This document shows positions 46,423 to 55,741 of a stretch of 64,000 nucleotides of DNA, piece after piece. Location: NCBI RefSeq assembly GCF_003337565.1, contig NZ_QPJL01000002.1, positions 186,001-250,000 on the forward strand. The letters run 5' to 3'. This DNA is from Paracoccus lutimaris. GTDB lineage: Bacteria > Pseudomonadota > Alphaproteobacteria > Rhodobacterales > Rhodobacteraceae. The position numbers and the translations under genes are program-made. How positions within the stretch are numbered: the first letter of the stretch is position 1; every line of letters starts with the position of its first letter. The notes below the pieces were generated by a model, which made no database searches, was not told the origin of the DNA, and saw only the letters and a list, made by a program, of their open reading frames with translations.

Positions 46423-46454
46423 GCCCATGATCCGGGCCGGCCGCGCGGGCGGGC

Positions 46455-48209
46455 TCAGCTTGCCTTGGCCAGCGGCATGACATGCGCGTTGATGAAATTC
46501 GCGATCCGGAAATAGCCCTTGCGGGTATAGTGGTCGCTGTCGACGAATTCGTCGCGCGGGATCATCGCATCGACATCGATGAAATAGGCCCGGTCATGGC
46601 TGTCGCAGAACGCGCGGCACATCCGGTTATAGGCCGTGCGCTGCGGGCCCGAGCGCTCTGCCTGCGGGCCGAAACTGTCGCTGGTTCCCAGAATGAACAG
46701 GGTCGCATCCGGCCGCATCGCCGCCGCCGCCTTTTCAAAGCAGCGGCGCACCAGTTCCAGATGGCTGGCCTCGTCCAGACGCAGGTGATGCAGCGTGCGC
46801 AGCATGCGGATCGCCATCTGCGGATTGCGCACCAGCCCGGTCAGCCGCTTGGGCGGCAAGGTGGTCAGGTAGCGATCGACCTCGCCCTGCGCCTCATAGG
46901 TGAACAGGTTCGGGGTCAGAAAGGCGAAGAGCATCGACAGGATGATGACATCCGCCGAGGCGAGGCTGGCATCCAGTGCCTCCATCTCGGACAGGGTATG
47001 GCCGACGACATTGCGCAGGACCCAGTGGTTCGCAATCGACTTGTCGCGCGGATTCAGGAAGAACCCGGCATCGTCATAGCGGATGATGATGCCGTTATCG
47101 TCGGGCTTGTTGACAAACTCGTCCCGCCTGGTCCCGCAATAGAACGAGACCTGCTGCAGGTCGCAGCCGCCGACCAGACACAGATGCCGGTCATCGGTGG
47201 CGCTGGCGGTCGCGCCGAATTCCTCGACATGGCGGATCCAGTCCACGGTCGCGGGCGTGTCCAGCGGGCTTGCCACCGGCGTCGCGATCTGGAATTGCGG
47301 GCGTTCGAGATAGTTCCAGACCCATTGCTCGACGCCCATGTTGAGCGTGCGGCAGGAAAAGGCGAAGTGATGCACCGTCGTGCCGTTGAAGCGGCGCCGG
47401 ATGCAGAAAAAGCCGACCAGCCCGTAATCGCCATAGCGATCCTTGACCTGGACCAGCCCGGCATGGACGCCGGGGATGCGCAGCAATTCCGCCAGTTCAG
47501 CCTTCTGCGCCTCGGTCGTGACCCGGACCTTGGTGAAGTTCAGCTGGTTGGTGCGGTTGATCAGCTCCAGCACCCGATCCATCTTGTCGTCGAAATCGGT
47601 GATGATCTTCAGCTCGATCCCGGACTGGCGCAGGAAATCCTCGTTGTTGAGATTGCCGTCCTTCTGATCGTTCTCCTTGGCTTCGAGCACGCGATACTGC
47701 GCCAGCCGCGAATGATCGCGGTCGTCCTTGCCGGCAAGCTGCGGCAGCGCGGCCAGCCCGGACAGGTCGGGGCGGCTGCCATCGGTGGCGCCGCTGGCGT
47801 CGATGCAGGCAATGCCGGGGCAGAAGAACTTCACCTCTTCAAGGTTCAGGTGGTTGTCGTCCAGAAACAGCGCGTTCTCGTCGCGCAACTGCATGCGCTC
47901 GAGGATCGATTTGACCGCCTGCCCCTTGGGCGTCCAGTCGATATGGGGAAAGACGAACCGGTCCCAGATCCCCAGCTCTTCCAGCTTGGCCCTGGCGGGT
48001 TCAAGATCGTTCTTCGAGCAGATCGAGCACATGATCCCGCGATCGACCAGATCCCTGACCAGATCGATATGGGCTTGCACGGGGGTGATTCCGCCCTCGG
48101 ACAGGGTTCCCTTCCAGAAGGTTTCATCCAGATCCCAGATGACCACCTTGATGTCCTTGGTGACGGCGAGGAAACGGTCGTCTGACATGAATTCCACTTT
48201 GAACGACAT
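46455..48209 (-). CDS. HAD-IIIC (FkbH-like) / GNAT-like / SGNH-like fusion protein
   Basis: The 584-aa protein starts with an HAD-IIIC domain (VVIWDLDETFWKGTLSEGG with the catalytic D-x-D, and LFLDDNHLNLEEV), followed by a GNAT-like part (LINRTNQLNFTKVRVT, GDYGLVGFFCIRR) and a C-terminal SGNH/GDSL-like domain ending VDSDHYTRKGYF. In FkbH proteins the order is usually SGNH-HAD-GNAT, so the domain order differs. The SGNH block I is CLVGGCDLQQVSFY, with cysteine where serine is expected. FkbH-type proteins load glyceryl units from 1,3-bisphosphoglycerate. An alternative start is 48188. Confidence 0.8.
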   Translation of the reverse strand: MSFKVEFMSDDRFLAVTKDIKVVIWDLDETFWKGTLSEGGITPVQAHIDLVRDLVDRGIMCSICSKNDLEPARAKLEELGIWDRFVFPHIDWTPKGQAVKSILERMQLRDENALFLDDNHLNLEEVKFFCPGIACIDASGATDGSRPDLSGLAALPQLAGKDDRDHSRLAQYRVLEAKENDQKDGNLNNEDFLRQSGIELKIITDFDDKMDRVLELINRTNQLNFTKVRVTTEAQKAELAELLRIPGVHAGLVQVKDRYGDYGLVGFFCIRRRFNGTTVHHFAFSCRTLNMGVEQWVWNYLERPQFQIATPVASPLDTPATVDWIRHVEEFGATASATDDRHLCLVGGCDLQQVSFYCGTRRDEFVNKPDDNGIIIRYDDAGFFLNPRDKSIANHWVLRNVVGHTLSEMEALDASLASADVIILSMLFAFLTPNLFTYEAQGEVDRYLTTLPPKRLTGLVRNPQMAIRMLRTLHHLRLDEASHLELVRRCFEKAAAAMRPDATLFILGTSDSFGPQAERSGPQRTAYNRMCRAFCDSHDRAYFIDVDAMIPRDEFVDSDHYTRKGYFRIANFINAHVMPLAKAS

Positions 48210-48304
48210 ATGATCAGTTTGCAGATTTATCAGCTTTCAGCGGATATGCCACCTTGCAGTGCAGCGGCCACGCGCCGCCACACGGATCGCGGGCATGGAC
48301 GGCA

Positions 48305-48694
48305 TCAGGCCATCAGGGCCGACGACAGCTCGGGCTGCGCCTCCGCCTTGCCGGCCTTCAGTTCCGCCATCAGCGCCGCGATCCGGCGCCGGCGATCCTC
48401 GGCATCGGCGATCAGCGCGGTGACGGCCGCGTGCTTTGCCGCCAGCAATGTCAACGCATCCTCGCATGAGATGACATGCGCGCCCTCCTGGGGCTCGACC
48501 CTGGCGATCTCGCGCAGCGTGAAGCCAAGGCCCTGCGCCTGCTCGATGAATCTCAGCAGGCCGACCAGCCTGGCCGGATAGTCGCGATAGCCATTGGCCA
48601 GGCGTTCACCCGGCGGGATGATCCCCTCGCGCTCATAAAAGCGGATGCGCGAGGTGCTGACGCCAGCCGCTTTGGCAATTTCGCCGATTTTCAT
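48305..48694 (-). CDS. MerR-family transcriptional regulator
   Basis: The 129-aa regulator has the MerR winged helix (MKIGEIAKAAGVSTSRIRFYEREGIIPPGERLANGYRDYPARLVGLLRFIEQAQGLGFTLREI) and a long dimerisation helix. No cysteine pair is seen near the C-terminus except one in SCEDAL, so the inducer is probably organic. The start at 48694 is chosen, because MKIGEIAK is the family start. It diverges from an Old Yellow Enzyme gene whose promoter has a 19-nt spacer, the form MerR activators need. Confidence 0.92.
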   Translation of the reverse strand: MKIGEIAKAAGVSTSRIRFYEREGIIPPGERLANGYRDYPARLVGLLRFIEQAQGLGFTLREIARVEPQEGAHVISCEDALTLLAAKHAAVTALIADAEDRRRRIAALMAELKAGKAEAQPELSSALMA

Positions 48695-48705
48695 CGCCAG
48701 AGCCC

Positions 48706-48736
48706 TTGACCTTAAACCTAGGTTCAAACCCTATAT
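48706..48736 (+). promoter_or_regulatory. MerR-controlled promoter of the flavin oxidoreductase
   Basis: TTGACC and CTATAT are separated by 19 nt, too long for normal sigma-70 use but typical of MerR-activated promoters. The spacer holds the near-perfect palindrome TTAAACCTAGGTTCAA (48712-48727; one mismatched pair). Confidence 0.75.
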
Positions 48737-48767
48737 CCATGGCGAACCCATAGCAAGGATCGCAACA

Positions 48768-50036
48768 ATGTTTGATCATTCCACCGACTCGCGCCTGTTC
48801 GAACCGCTGCACCTGCCCGGCGGACAGGTCATCGCAAACCGCATCGCCAAGGCCGCGATGGAAGAGAACATGGCCGATTCCGCCCATCTGCCTGATGACG
48901 CGCTGCTGGCGCTTTACCGCCGCTGGGGCGCGGGCGGCTCCGGGCTGTTGCTGACCGGCAATGTCATGGTGGCCGCCGATGCGGTGACGGGTCCGGGCGG
49001 TGTGGTGCTGGATGCCGGGCAGCCGCTTGAACCCTTCCGACGCTGGGCCGAGGCCGGGCGCGCCCATGGCGCCCGGATCTGGATGCAGATCAATCATCCC
49101 GGCCGCCAGGTTTATGCCGCGACCAACCCCGTCGCCATCGCGCCCTCGGCGGTGCCGGTCGAGCTCGACGGCTATTCCAGGTTTTTCACCCAGCCCCGCG
49201 CCATGACCGAGGCCGATATCGCACGCGTCATCGGCCAGTTCGCCGAGACCGCCGCGCTGGCCGAACATGCCGGTTTCGACGGGGTCGAGATCCACGCCGC
49301 GCATGGCTATCTGCTGAGCCAGTTCCTGTCGCCGCGCACCAACCTGCGCGACGATCAATGGGGCGGCGCGCTGGGAAACCGCGCCCGTCTGCTGATCGAG
49401 ATCGTCCGCGCCATCCGCGCCCGCGTCGCCCCCGGCTTCGGCCTTGGCGTCAAGCTGAACTCGGCCGATTTCCAGAAGGGCGGGTTCGAGGCCGAGGATG
49501 CCGTGGCGGTGGTCCGCCTGCTGAACCACGAGGCGGTCGATCTAGTCGAGATCTCGGGCGGCAGCTATGAAAGCCCGGCGATGCAGGGCCGCCCCGAACG
49601 TGCCAGCAGCCGCGCCCGCGAAGCCTATTTCGTCGAATTCGCCCGCGACATCGTGGCCGAAGCAGAGATGCCGGTCATGGTCACCGGTGGCATCCGCCGC
49701 CGCGCCACGGCCGAGGACGCCCTTGCCCCCGAGAATGGCCGCCCCGGCGTCGCCATGGTCGGCATCGCGCGGGCGCTTGCCTATGTGCCGGACCTGCCGT
49801 TGCTGTGGCGCAAGGGCGAAAGCGTCGCCGAGGTGCCGGTCCTGCGCTGGAAAGGACGGCTTTGGGCCGGGATTACGACCATGGGTCTGACCAAGCTGCA
49901 AATGCGCCGGCTGGGCGCGGGCAAGATGCCCAAACCCGATGCCTGGGCGCCGGGGGTCCTCATCTCGGATCTGCTCCGGGCCTGGCGGCGCAATGGCCAG
50001 TATCGCGCCTGGCTGCGCCGGCGCATCGCCGGATAA
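48768..50036 (+). CDS. NADH:flavin oxidoreductase / Old Yellow Enzyme family
   Basis: The 422-aa flavoenzyme reduces activated C=C bonds using NAD(P)H. OYE landmarks are LFEPLHLPGGQVIANRIAKAAMEEN at the FMN site, WMQINHPGRQ, the substrate/FMN motif GFDGVEIHAAHGYLLSQFLSPRTNLRDD and the late FMN-phosphate loop TGGIRRRATAEDAL. The ATG at 48768 has CAAGGA upstream. Control by the divergent MerR regulator through a 19-bp spacer suggests induction by an electrophile or xenobiotic. No bound iron-sulfur cluster domain is present. Confidence 0.92.
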   Translation: MFDHSTDSRLFEPLHLPGGQVIANRIAKAAMEENMADSAHLPDDALLALYRRWGAGGSGLLLTGNVMVAADAVTGPGGVVLDAGQPLEPFRRWAEAGRAHGARIWMQINHPGRQVYAATNPVAIAPSAVPVELDGYSRFFTQPRAMTEADIARVIGQFAETAALAEHAGFDGVEIHAAHGYLLSQFLSPRTNLRDDQWGGALGNRARLLIEIVRAIRARVAPGFGLGVKLNSADFQKGGFEAEDAVAVVRLLNHEAVDLVEISGGSYESPAMQGRPERASSRAREAYFVEFARDIVAEAEMPVMVTGGIRRRATAEDALAPENGRPGVAMVGIARALAYVPDLPLLWRKGESVAEVPVLRWKGRLWAGITTMGLTKLQMRRLGAGKMPKPDAWAPGVLISDLLRAWRRNGQYRAWLRRRIAG

Positions 50037-50050
50037 GCGGGCTTGGCCGC

Positions 50051-50075
50051 CGGCATGGACGGCATGGACGGCATG
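50051..50075. repeat. Short tandem repeat of 9 bp
   Basis: CGGCATGGA is repeated about 2.8 times. A related GGCATGGACGGCAT occurs near 48292. It is likely incidental. Confidence 0.7.
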
Positions 50076-50502
50076 CTGACGGCTGACAACTGACGGGCGG
50101 CGCTTCACCGGCACGTTCTCGAACCCCGACAAGCGCCCGGACGGGCTTTCGCCGCAAAACGATCCGCCGGATCCGCTGGGGCCGGTCGCGGGCGGCTCAT
50201 CCGGTTGCCGGATTCCGGCAGTATCCCGGATGCGGGGGCGCGCCCCACCCCCTTCGCCGCATAGCACCCGTGAGTTGAGATGCACCCCCCGCAAGCCCGG
50301 TGCGCGGCGCCCTTGGCCCGGCCGGGTTTCTCGCAACAAGGGACAGGGATGCCCGCCCGCCCGGGATCCCCGTCGATAGGCCAAATTCCGCCGATGCGGC
50401 GATCATGATTTTCCATCACATTAAATATAAATGATAAATTTACAAAATCCGGCCCGGGAAAAATCATAGACTCGTCTGCATTCCGCCAGCATTATCGATG
50501 TT

Positions 50503-50524
50503 AGTTGCGAAATTTTAAGCAACT
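50503..50524. promoter_or_regulatory. Inverted repeat upstream of the RTX gene
   Basis: AGTTGC and GCAACT are perfect 6-bp arms around a 10-nt AT-rich centre, 84 bp before the RTX start. It may be an operator. Confidence 0.4.
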
Positions 50525-50607
50525 CATGCTGCGCCAACAGGCAGTTGGCAGCGCCAAAAGCCGTGCAAATCTTACCACTCATGATTGTTACACAGGGAGT
50601 CTCCAGA

Positions 50608-53600
50608 ATGCCGCCCGCAGTTCAATCCGACGACCAATGGTGGATCAACGACCAAACCCCGGATAACCCATATGGAAAAAGCGAGGATTACGAGGCTTTT
50701 CTCAATTATGTCGGAGCGCTGCCTCGCAGCCTGACGCCCGCGATTGCGGCGAACCCGCTGCTGATCAATGTGCAGGAACTGAACAATCATCCCGAATACA
50801 AGGCAGCCGCGATTGGCGCGCTGACGATGTGGTCCTCGGTCACCCCGCTTGAATTCCAGATCGTCGACGACAGGCCCTTCGACCGCACGACGCAATGGAT
50901 GCAGATCGTCAGCCCCGAACTGGGCGAGGCAAACGATGGCAGCGCCTTTTCAAGCAACCGCTATGTCAGCGTCGGCCAGCGCTTCCACGATACCGAACCG
51001 AACAAGACCGATATCGGCGGCTATGTCTTCGATTCGTTCATTCACGAATTCGGCCATGAATTCGGCCTGAACCATCCGGGGCTTTACAATTACAGCGGCC
51101 CCGGCGGCGTGCAGATCAACTATCTGAACAATGCGACCTGGATCTATGATCGCCAGCAATATAGCGTCATGTCCTATTTCGACGGCATCGATGTCGGCGA
51201 GGATACGCGCTGGTCGGCCTCGACGCCGCTGATGGCGGATATCGAGGCGGTGATCCGGCGCTTTTTCTCGACCGTCGATGCCGAGGGCAACCGGACCTAC
51301 CAGACGATCAACCTGAATACCGGCGACAACACCTATGGCTTCAACAGCAGCCAATACGGCTATCAGCTGACCTCCTCGGGGATGCAGCACGATATCGGCT
51401 TCGTGATCCATGATACCGGCGGCATCGATACGATCGACTTTTCCGGCTCGACGGCGGGCACGATCCTGGACCTGCGCGCCGGGCAGTTCTCCAGCGTCAA
51501 CGGCCATAGCAACAATGTGTCGATCTTTGCCGGGCACAATGCCGACCAGACCGAATATTACATCGAGAACGGCATCGGCAGCAGCCATGCCGACGTGCTG
51601 ATCGGCAATGACGGCAACAACATTCTGGATGGCGGCGCCGGCAATGACAGCATGGCCGGCAATGGTGGTGACGATACCTATTTCGTCGATTCCGCCGATG
51701 ACATCGTCCGCGAGAACGCTGATGGCGGGAACGATACCATCTATGTGCTGACCAGCGTCCTCGACCTCGGCGAGATCGCCAATGTCGAGAACATCGTCTA
51801 TGTCGGCGGATCGTCCGTCGAACCCGAGGATGATGACGAGGACGACGAGACCTCGACCACGTCCGGCGGCACGCTGGCCAGCATCATCCTGGGCACCGCC
51901 GGTAATGACACACTGGACGGCGGCGCCGACGGCGACACCATCTTTGGTCTGGATGGCGACGATCTCATCATCGGCGGGCGCGATTCACTGGCCAGCCGCG
52001 ACATCAACAACACGATCCCCGTCGCGGAACTTGAGGACCAGACCGAAAGCGATGACGGCAATGACTCGCTTTACGGCGGCGGCGGCAACGACACCATCAT
52101 GGGCGGTGCCGGCGACGACACGCTGGATGGCGGCGAGGGCGACGATGTTCTGCGGGGCCAGGACGGCGTCGATGTGTTCCGGGGCGGCGCCGGGATCGAC
52201 ACGGTCGATTTCAGCATGGAAAGCCCGTTCCAGCTGCTCGTCAATCTCGAGACGAATGTCGCCAGTGGCGGCACAGCCTCGGGCGATACCTTCTATGACA
52301 TCGAGAACCTGATCGGCTCGAATGACCGCATCGACAGGTTCGTCGGCAACGCCTCCGCCAACCACTTCATCGGTCAGGGCGGCGGCGACTATTTCAACGG
52401 CCGCGATGGCGATGACCTTCTTGATGGCGGCAATGATGGCGACATCATTTACGGCGAATGCGGCAATGACACGATCATCGGCGGTGCTGGTCAGGACTAT
52501 CTGAACGGCGGCGCGGGGATCGACACGGTCGTCTATACGGGCAGTTCCGCCGGTGTCACGGTCGATCTTGTCAACAACACCGCCAGTGGCGGCGATGCGG
52601 ACGGACCGGTGCAGATCGTCGGGCGCGGCACGACCATCCGGCACGACATGCTTGCCGGCTTCGAGAATGTCGTCGGATCAAGTTTCAACGACAATCTCAT
52701 CGGTGACGCGCAGGTGAACGATCTTTCGGGCGGCGCGGGCAATGACACGCTGACAGGGGGCGGCGGAGCCGACATCCTGCAAGGCGGTGCCGGTGCCGAT
52801 ACGGCGGATTACTCCGACGCGACCAGCGGCGTCTCGATCGCGCTCAACGGCGGCGGGAATGTTGGCGACACCTATGTCTCGATCGAGAATCTTGCCGGTT
52901 CGGGCTTCAACGATCTGGTGCGCGGCAGTGTCGGCGCCAATGTGCTGACCGGTCAGGGCGGCAACGATACCATCAATGGCGGTCGCGGCAATGACACCCT
53001 GATGGGCGATTTCGGTGATCGGGGCGACCTGCCGCCGCGTCCGGGGCTGGGCACCGGCTACGCCACGCTGGGGCCGGATGCGACGAACAACTCGATCGCG
53101 ACCGCCTTCGACATTTCGAACAACTTCTCGCTGGCTTCCGACCCCGACATATTCGATTCGACGACCGTCCTGCACACGACCGTCAACGCCACCGGAAACG
53201 GCCAGGGCGGATACTACCGGGTCGAGCTGGCCGCCGGTGCCATCATCACCATCGACATCGATGGCATTGCTGATCCAGATGTCCATGACAGCTGGGTCAG
53301 GCTGCTGGACGCCGACGGCAATATCGTCGCCGAGAACGATGATGGCGGCGGCGATCCTGGCTCGAACTCGAACCGGGATTCCAGCACCGTCTTTGTCGTG
53401 CCGGAAACTGGCACCTATTACATCGTGGAAGGCAGCTGGTCGCCCTACGCTCCCGGCTCGGGCTGGGCGGAAACGGTGCCTGCGGGCTCGACATACGAAC
53501 TGAACGTATCGGTCGATTTCCCGCCTGCGACGCCAGAGCCGGGCGAGGCCGGGTCCGACCGGCTCAGCGGCGGCAATGGCAACGACCTGCTGGATGGCGG

Positions 53601-53952
53601 GCTGGCGGCCGATATCCTGATCGGTGGCGCGGGCGCGGATTCCTTCCGCTTCTCGACCGCACTTGGAGACGGCAATGTCGACCGGATCCTGGAATTCAGC
53701 ACCGCCGACGACACGATCCTGCTGGACAGCCTGGTCTTTGCGGATCTCGGCGCCGAGGGGGTCCTCAGCTTCGGCGCATTCCAGGCCGGCACCAGCGGTA
53801 CCGCGCAGGATGCAGATGACCGCATCATCTACGATAGCGACAGCGGGATGCTGTATTACGACGCCGATGGCTCGGGATCGGGGGCGGCGGTCCAGTTCGC
53901 CCGCGTGAGCATCGGGCTGAGCCTCACCTCCGATGATTTCGTCATCATCTGA
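50608..53952 (+). CDS. Large RTX serralysin-like metzincin protease
   Basis: The 1,114-aa secreted protein has a metzincin zinc site H146EFGHEFGLNH156 and Met-turn SVMSYF near residue 190, so it is a peptidase of the M10B/serralysin kind. Several RTX GGxGxDxxx blocks follow (nucleotides about 51,600-53,010), a pre-peptidase C-terminal-like domain (about 53,100-53,520; FVVPETGTYYIVEGSWSP), a last RTX block and the serralysin C-terminal domain ending SDDFVII. No signal peptide is present, as expected for type I secretion. The start at 50608 has GGGAG; 50545 and 50581 are poorer. No ABC exporter is nearby. Confidence 0.9.
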   Translation: MPPAVQSDDQWWINDQTPDNPYGKSEDYEAFLNYVGALPRSLTPAIAANPLLINVQELNNHPEYKAAAIGALTMWSSVTPLEFQIVDDRPFDRTTQWMQIVSPELGEANDGSAFSSNRYVSVGQRFHDTEPNKTDIGGYVFDSFIHEFGHEFGLNHPGLYNYSGPGGVQINYLNNATWIYDRQQYSVMSYFDGIDVGEDTRWSASTPLMADIEAVIRRFFSTVDAEGNRTYQTINLNTGDNTYGFNSSQYGYQLTSSGMQHDIGFVIHDTGGIDTIDFSGSTAGTILDLRAGQFSSVNGHSNNVSIFAGHNADQTEYYIENGIGSSHADVLIGNDGNNILDGGAGNDSMAGNGGDDTYFVDSADDIVRENADGGNDTIYVLTSVLDLGEIANVENIVYVGGSSVEPEDDDEDDETSTTSGGTLASIILGTAGNDTLDGGADGDTIFGLDGDDLIIGGRDSLASRDINNTIPVAELEDQTESDDGNDSLYGGGGNDTIMGGAGDDTLDGGEGDDVLRGQDGVDVFRGGAGIDTVDFSMESPFQLLVNLETNVASGGTASGDTFYDIENLIGSNDRIDRFVGNASANHFIGQGGGDYFNGRDGDDLLDGGNDGDIIYGECGNDTIIGGAGQDYLNGGAGIDTVVYTGSSAGVTVDLVNNTASGGDADGPVQIVGRGTTIRHDMLAGFENVVGSSFNDNLIGDAQVNDLSGGAGNDTLTGGGGADILQGGAGADTADYSDATSGVSIALNGGGNVGDTYVSIENLAGSGFNDLVRGSVGANVLTGQGGNDTINGGRGNDTLMGDFGDRGDLPPRPGLGTGYATLGPDATNNSIATAFDISNNFSLASDPDIFDSTTVLHTTVNATGNGQGGYYRVELAAGAIITIDIDGIADPDVHDSWVRLLDADGNIVAENDDGGGDPGSNSNRDSSTVFVVPETGTYYIVEGSWSPYAPGSGWAETVPAGSTYELNVSVDFPPATPEPGEAGSDRLSGGNGNDLLDGGLAADILIGGAGADSFRFSTALGDGNVDRILEFSTADDTILLDSLVFADLGAEGVLSFGAFQAGTSGTAQDADDRIIYDSDSGMLYYDADGSGSGAAVQFARVSIGLSLTSDDFVII

Positions 53953-53963
53953 CACGAAACCCG

Positions 53964-53989
53964 GAGGGGGCGCATCGTTGCGCCCCCTC
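53964..53989 (+). terminator. Hairpin after the RTX gene
   Basis: A perfect 11-bp stem, GAGGGGGCGCA with TGCGCCCCCTC, with a 4-nt TCGT loop lies 11 bp after the stop. A T-run is absent. Confidence 0.65.
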
Positions 53990-54059
53990 TGTCCGCCGAC
54001 CGGCCGTTCCGACGCCTCGGCATGGCGCCGGACCACGCAACTAAAAAGGAAAGCCTGCG

Positions 54060-54464
54060 ATGCAGCACCTGACCGATCGCCGCAAGGTACTTCTGGCCGC
54101 CGGAGTTGCGGCGGCCGCCATGATGACCGGGCCAGCCGCCGCGCAATCGACAGATATTCGCGGCACGGTGGAATTCGAAGGCGGCGCCGAGATACCGAAA
54201 GGCCAGATCGCCATCTATCTTGAGGACAGCGCGGCGCAGAACGGCACGCAGAACCGCACCGCCGAGGCGCGCGTCAAAAGCGATGGCGGCTCCAGGACGA
54301 TCGATTTTTCCCTGCCCCTGCCCGAAACCGCCGTCGCGAACCCGACAATGCAGATCGTCGCCCGTCTGGAGCGTGCCGATGACGGCTGGCTGCTTGCCCG
54401 CGGCAGCGCCGATTTCACCGCCGGCGCGCCCGCCCAGATCACGCTTTATACGGTGATGTACTGA
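54060..54464 (+). CDS. YbaY-like secreted protein
   Basis: The 134-aa protein has an N-terminal signal with an RR pair (DRRKVLLAAGVAAAAMMTGPAAAQ) and a YbaY-like beta-sandwich: IRGTVEFEGGAEIPKGQIAIYLEDSAAQ and ending in a beta strand. There is no lipobox cysteine, so unlike YbaY it is probably soluble in the periplasm. YbaY-type domains are found next to outer-membrane or T6SS-related proteins; no role is proposed. It stands between the RTX and effector genes. Confidence 0.75.
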   Translation: MQHLTDRRKVLLAAGVAAAAMMTGPAAAQSTDIRGTVEFEGGAEIPKGQIAIYLEDSAAQNGTQNRTAEARVKSDGGSRTIDFSLPLPETAVANPTMQIVARLERADDGWLLARGSADFTAGAPAQITLYTVMY

Positions 54465-54750
54465 CCGGCGGCTGACGAACGCCAATCCCGGCATTTCAGC
54501 GGCTTTCCCGTGACCTTGGCTCTTGGCGCATTCCCCGCCATGATGGCGGCGTTCATGATTGATTCGTTCCCGGAGGCCAGTAAGTTGCACGCCCCCCTTT
54601 CGTCAGGCCGCATGTTCCGTCCGACCAAGCGCCTTTCCTCATCCCGCGACATGTATCGGCCCCAGCCTGCCGCATGACTGACGGACGCCGCGACAATGGT
54701 GGATCTGCCGCTTTCCGGTCCTTGACCGGTCGGGCGTCCGGGTGTCGGCC

Positions 54751-55740
54751 ATGCTGCTGACGCGCAGTCCGGTTCGGAATGACGGTCCGCGACCGGCCGT
54801 CCCGCCCGCGCTGCGCGAGGCGCTGCCCGACCTGCCGGCGGGCCTTCTTGCCGCGCTTTACGGGCCGCAGGCACCTTCGGGCGTCTATATGCTGGTCGAT
54901 GCCACCCTGCGGCGCGAGGTCAGCGGCATCTTCGATCTTGACGGGATCGCGCTGCCCTCTGAATGCCTGTTCAATGGCGAGGCCGCCCTGACGCATCTGG
55001 AAAGCGCGCCATGGATCGTCGACATGTCGATCCGCGACCCCGACCGCCCGACCAATCTGGGCTTTCATCGCCGCTTCTTCGCGCAGCACTGGCCGGTCGG
55101 CACCAGCCTTCTGGTCCAAAGCGACGCATCCTTTGCCCAGCTGCGCAGCCATCTGCGCCGCTTTGTCAAACTGCGCGTCAGGGATGATGGCGGGCGGCGC
55201 ATCTTCCGGTTCTGGGATCCGCGCGTGCTGCACCCCTTTCTTGAAGTGATCAAGGATGACGCGCCGCGGTTGCGCCGCCTGGCCAGAACCGATGACGGCA
55301 CCGCCATTCGCTATCTGATCCGCGCCGGGGACCAGGACCAGCTTTATGCCGCCGAGGCGGCAGAGCTGGCCGATACGCCGGTCGAGCCGCTTCAGTTGCG
55401 GCTGTCGGATTTCGACCCGATCGCCCGCGCGCGCGAGATCAAGCGCCGCCAGCGTATCGCCGACCGCATCCAGCAGGATTTTCCGGCCGAGCTGAGCGGT
55501 CGCCCCCGCAAGGCAATCGACGCGGCGGTCGAATATGCCGTCAACCGCTTCGGCGGTTATGGCTTTCGCGAACATGCCCATCTGCATTTCTTCGCCGCCT
55601 GGACCGTCTTTTACGGGCCGGAATTCGAAATGGCCGATCCGACCGGCCGCCTGCATGAAATCTGCCAGGAAACCGGCCCCGAATTGCAGCGCTTCAAGGC
55701 GTTCCGGGACCGTTTCGACAGCTTCGAGATAAGGGCCTAG
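54751..55740 (+). CDS. DUF4123 type VI effector adaptor (Tap/TEC-type chaperone)
   Basis: DUF4123 proteins load an effector onto the VgrG spike and are left behind during firing. The 329-aa protein has GVYMLVDATLRREVSGIF, LESAPWIVDM, the conserved WPVGTSLLVQSDASFAQLRSHLRRFVKLRVRDDGGRRIFRFWDPRVLHPFL segment and a C-terminal helical tail. The end is 1 bp from the effector start. The start is uncertain: ATG 54751 and GTG 54742 both lack a strong site. No vgrG is seen in the window, so the partner spike lies elsewhere. Confidence 0.88.
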   Translation: MLLTRSPVRNDGPRPAVPPALREALPDLPAGLLAALYGPQAPSGVYMLVDATLRREVSGIFDLDGIALPSECLFNGEAALTHLESAPWIVDMSIRDPDRPTNLGFHRRFFAQHWPVGTSLLVQSDASFAQLRSHLRRFVKLRVRDDGGRRIFRFWDPRVLHPFLEVIKDDAPRLRRLARTDDGTAIRYLIRAGDQDQLYAAEAAELADTPVEPLQLRLSDFDPIARAREIKRRQRIADRIQQDFPAELSGRPRKAIDAAVEYAVNRFGGYGFREHAHLHFFAAWTVFYGPEFEMADPTGRLHEICQETGPELQRFKAFRDRFDSFEIRA

Positions 55741-55741
55741 C

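Larger units (their letters stand above)
50037..50607. other. Long intergenic region upstream of the RTX protease
   Basis: The 571-bp gap starts GC-rich and becomes AT-rich around 50405-50530, unusual for this genome and probably the RTX gene's control region. No gene was seen on either strand. The repeats inside are listed separately. Confidence 0.6.

Noticed and set aside
51600-53650. Repetitive DNA that could be read as a CRISPR array or tandem repeats
   Set aside because: The periodicity comes from in-frame RTX GGxGxD repeats with variable spacing and sequence; there are no constant repeats and spacers.
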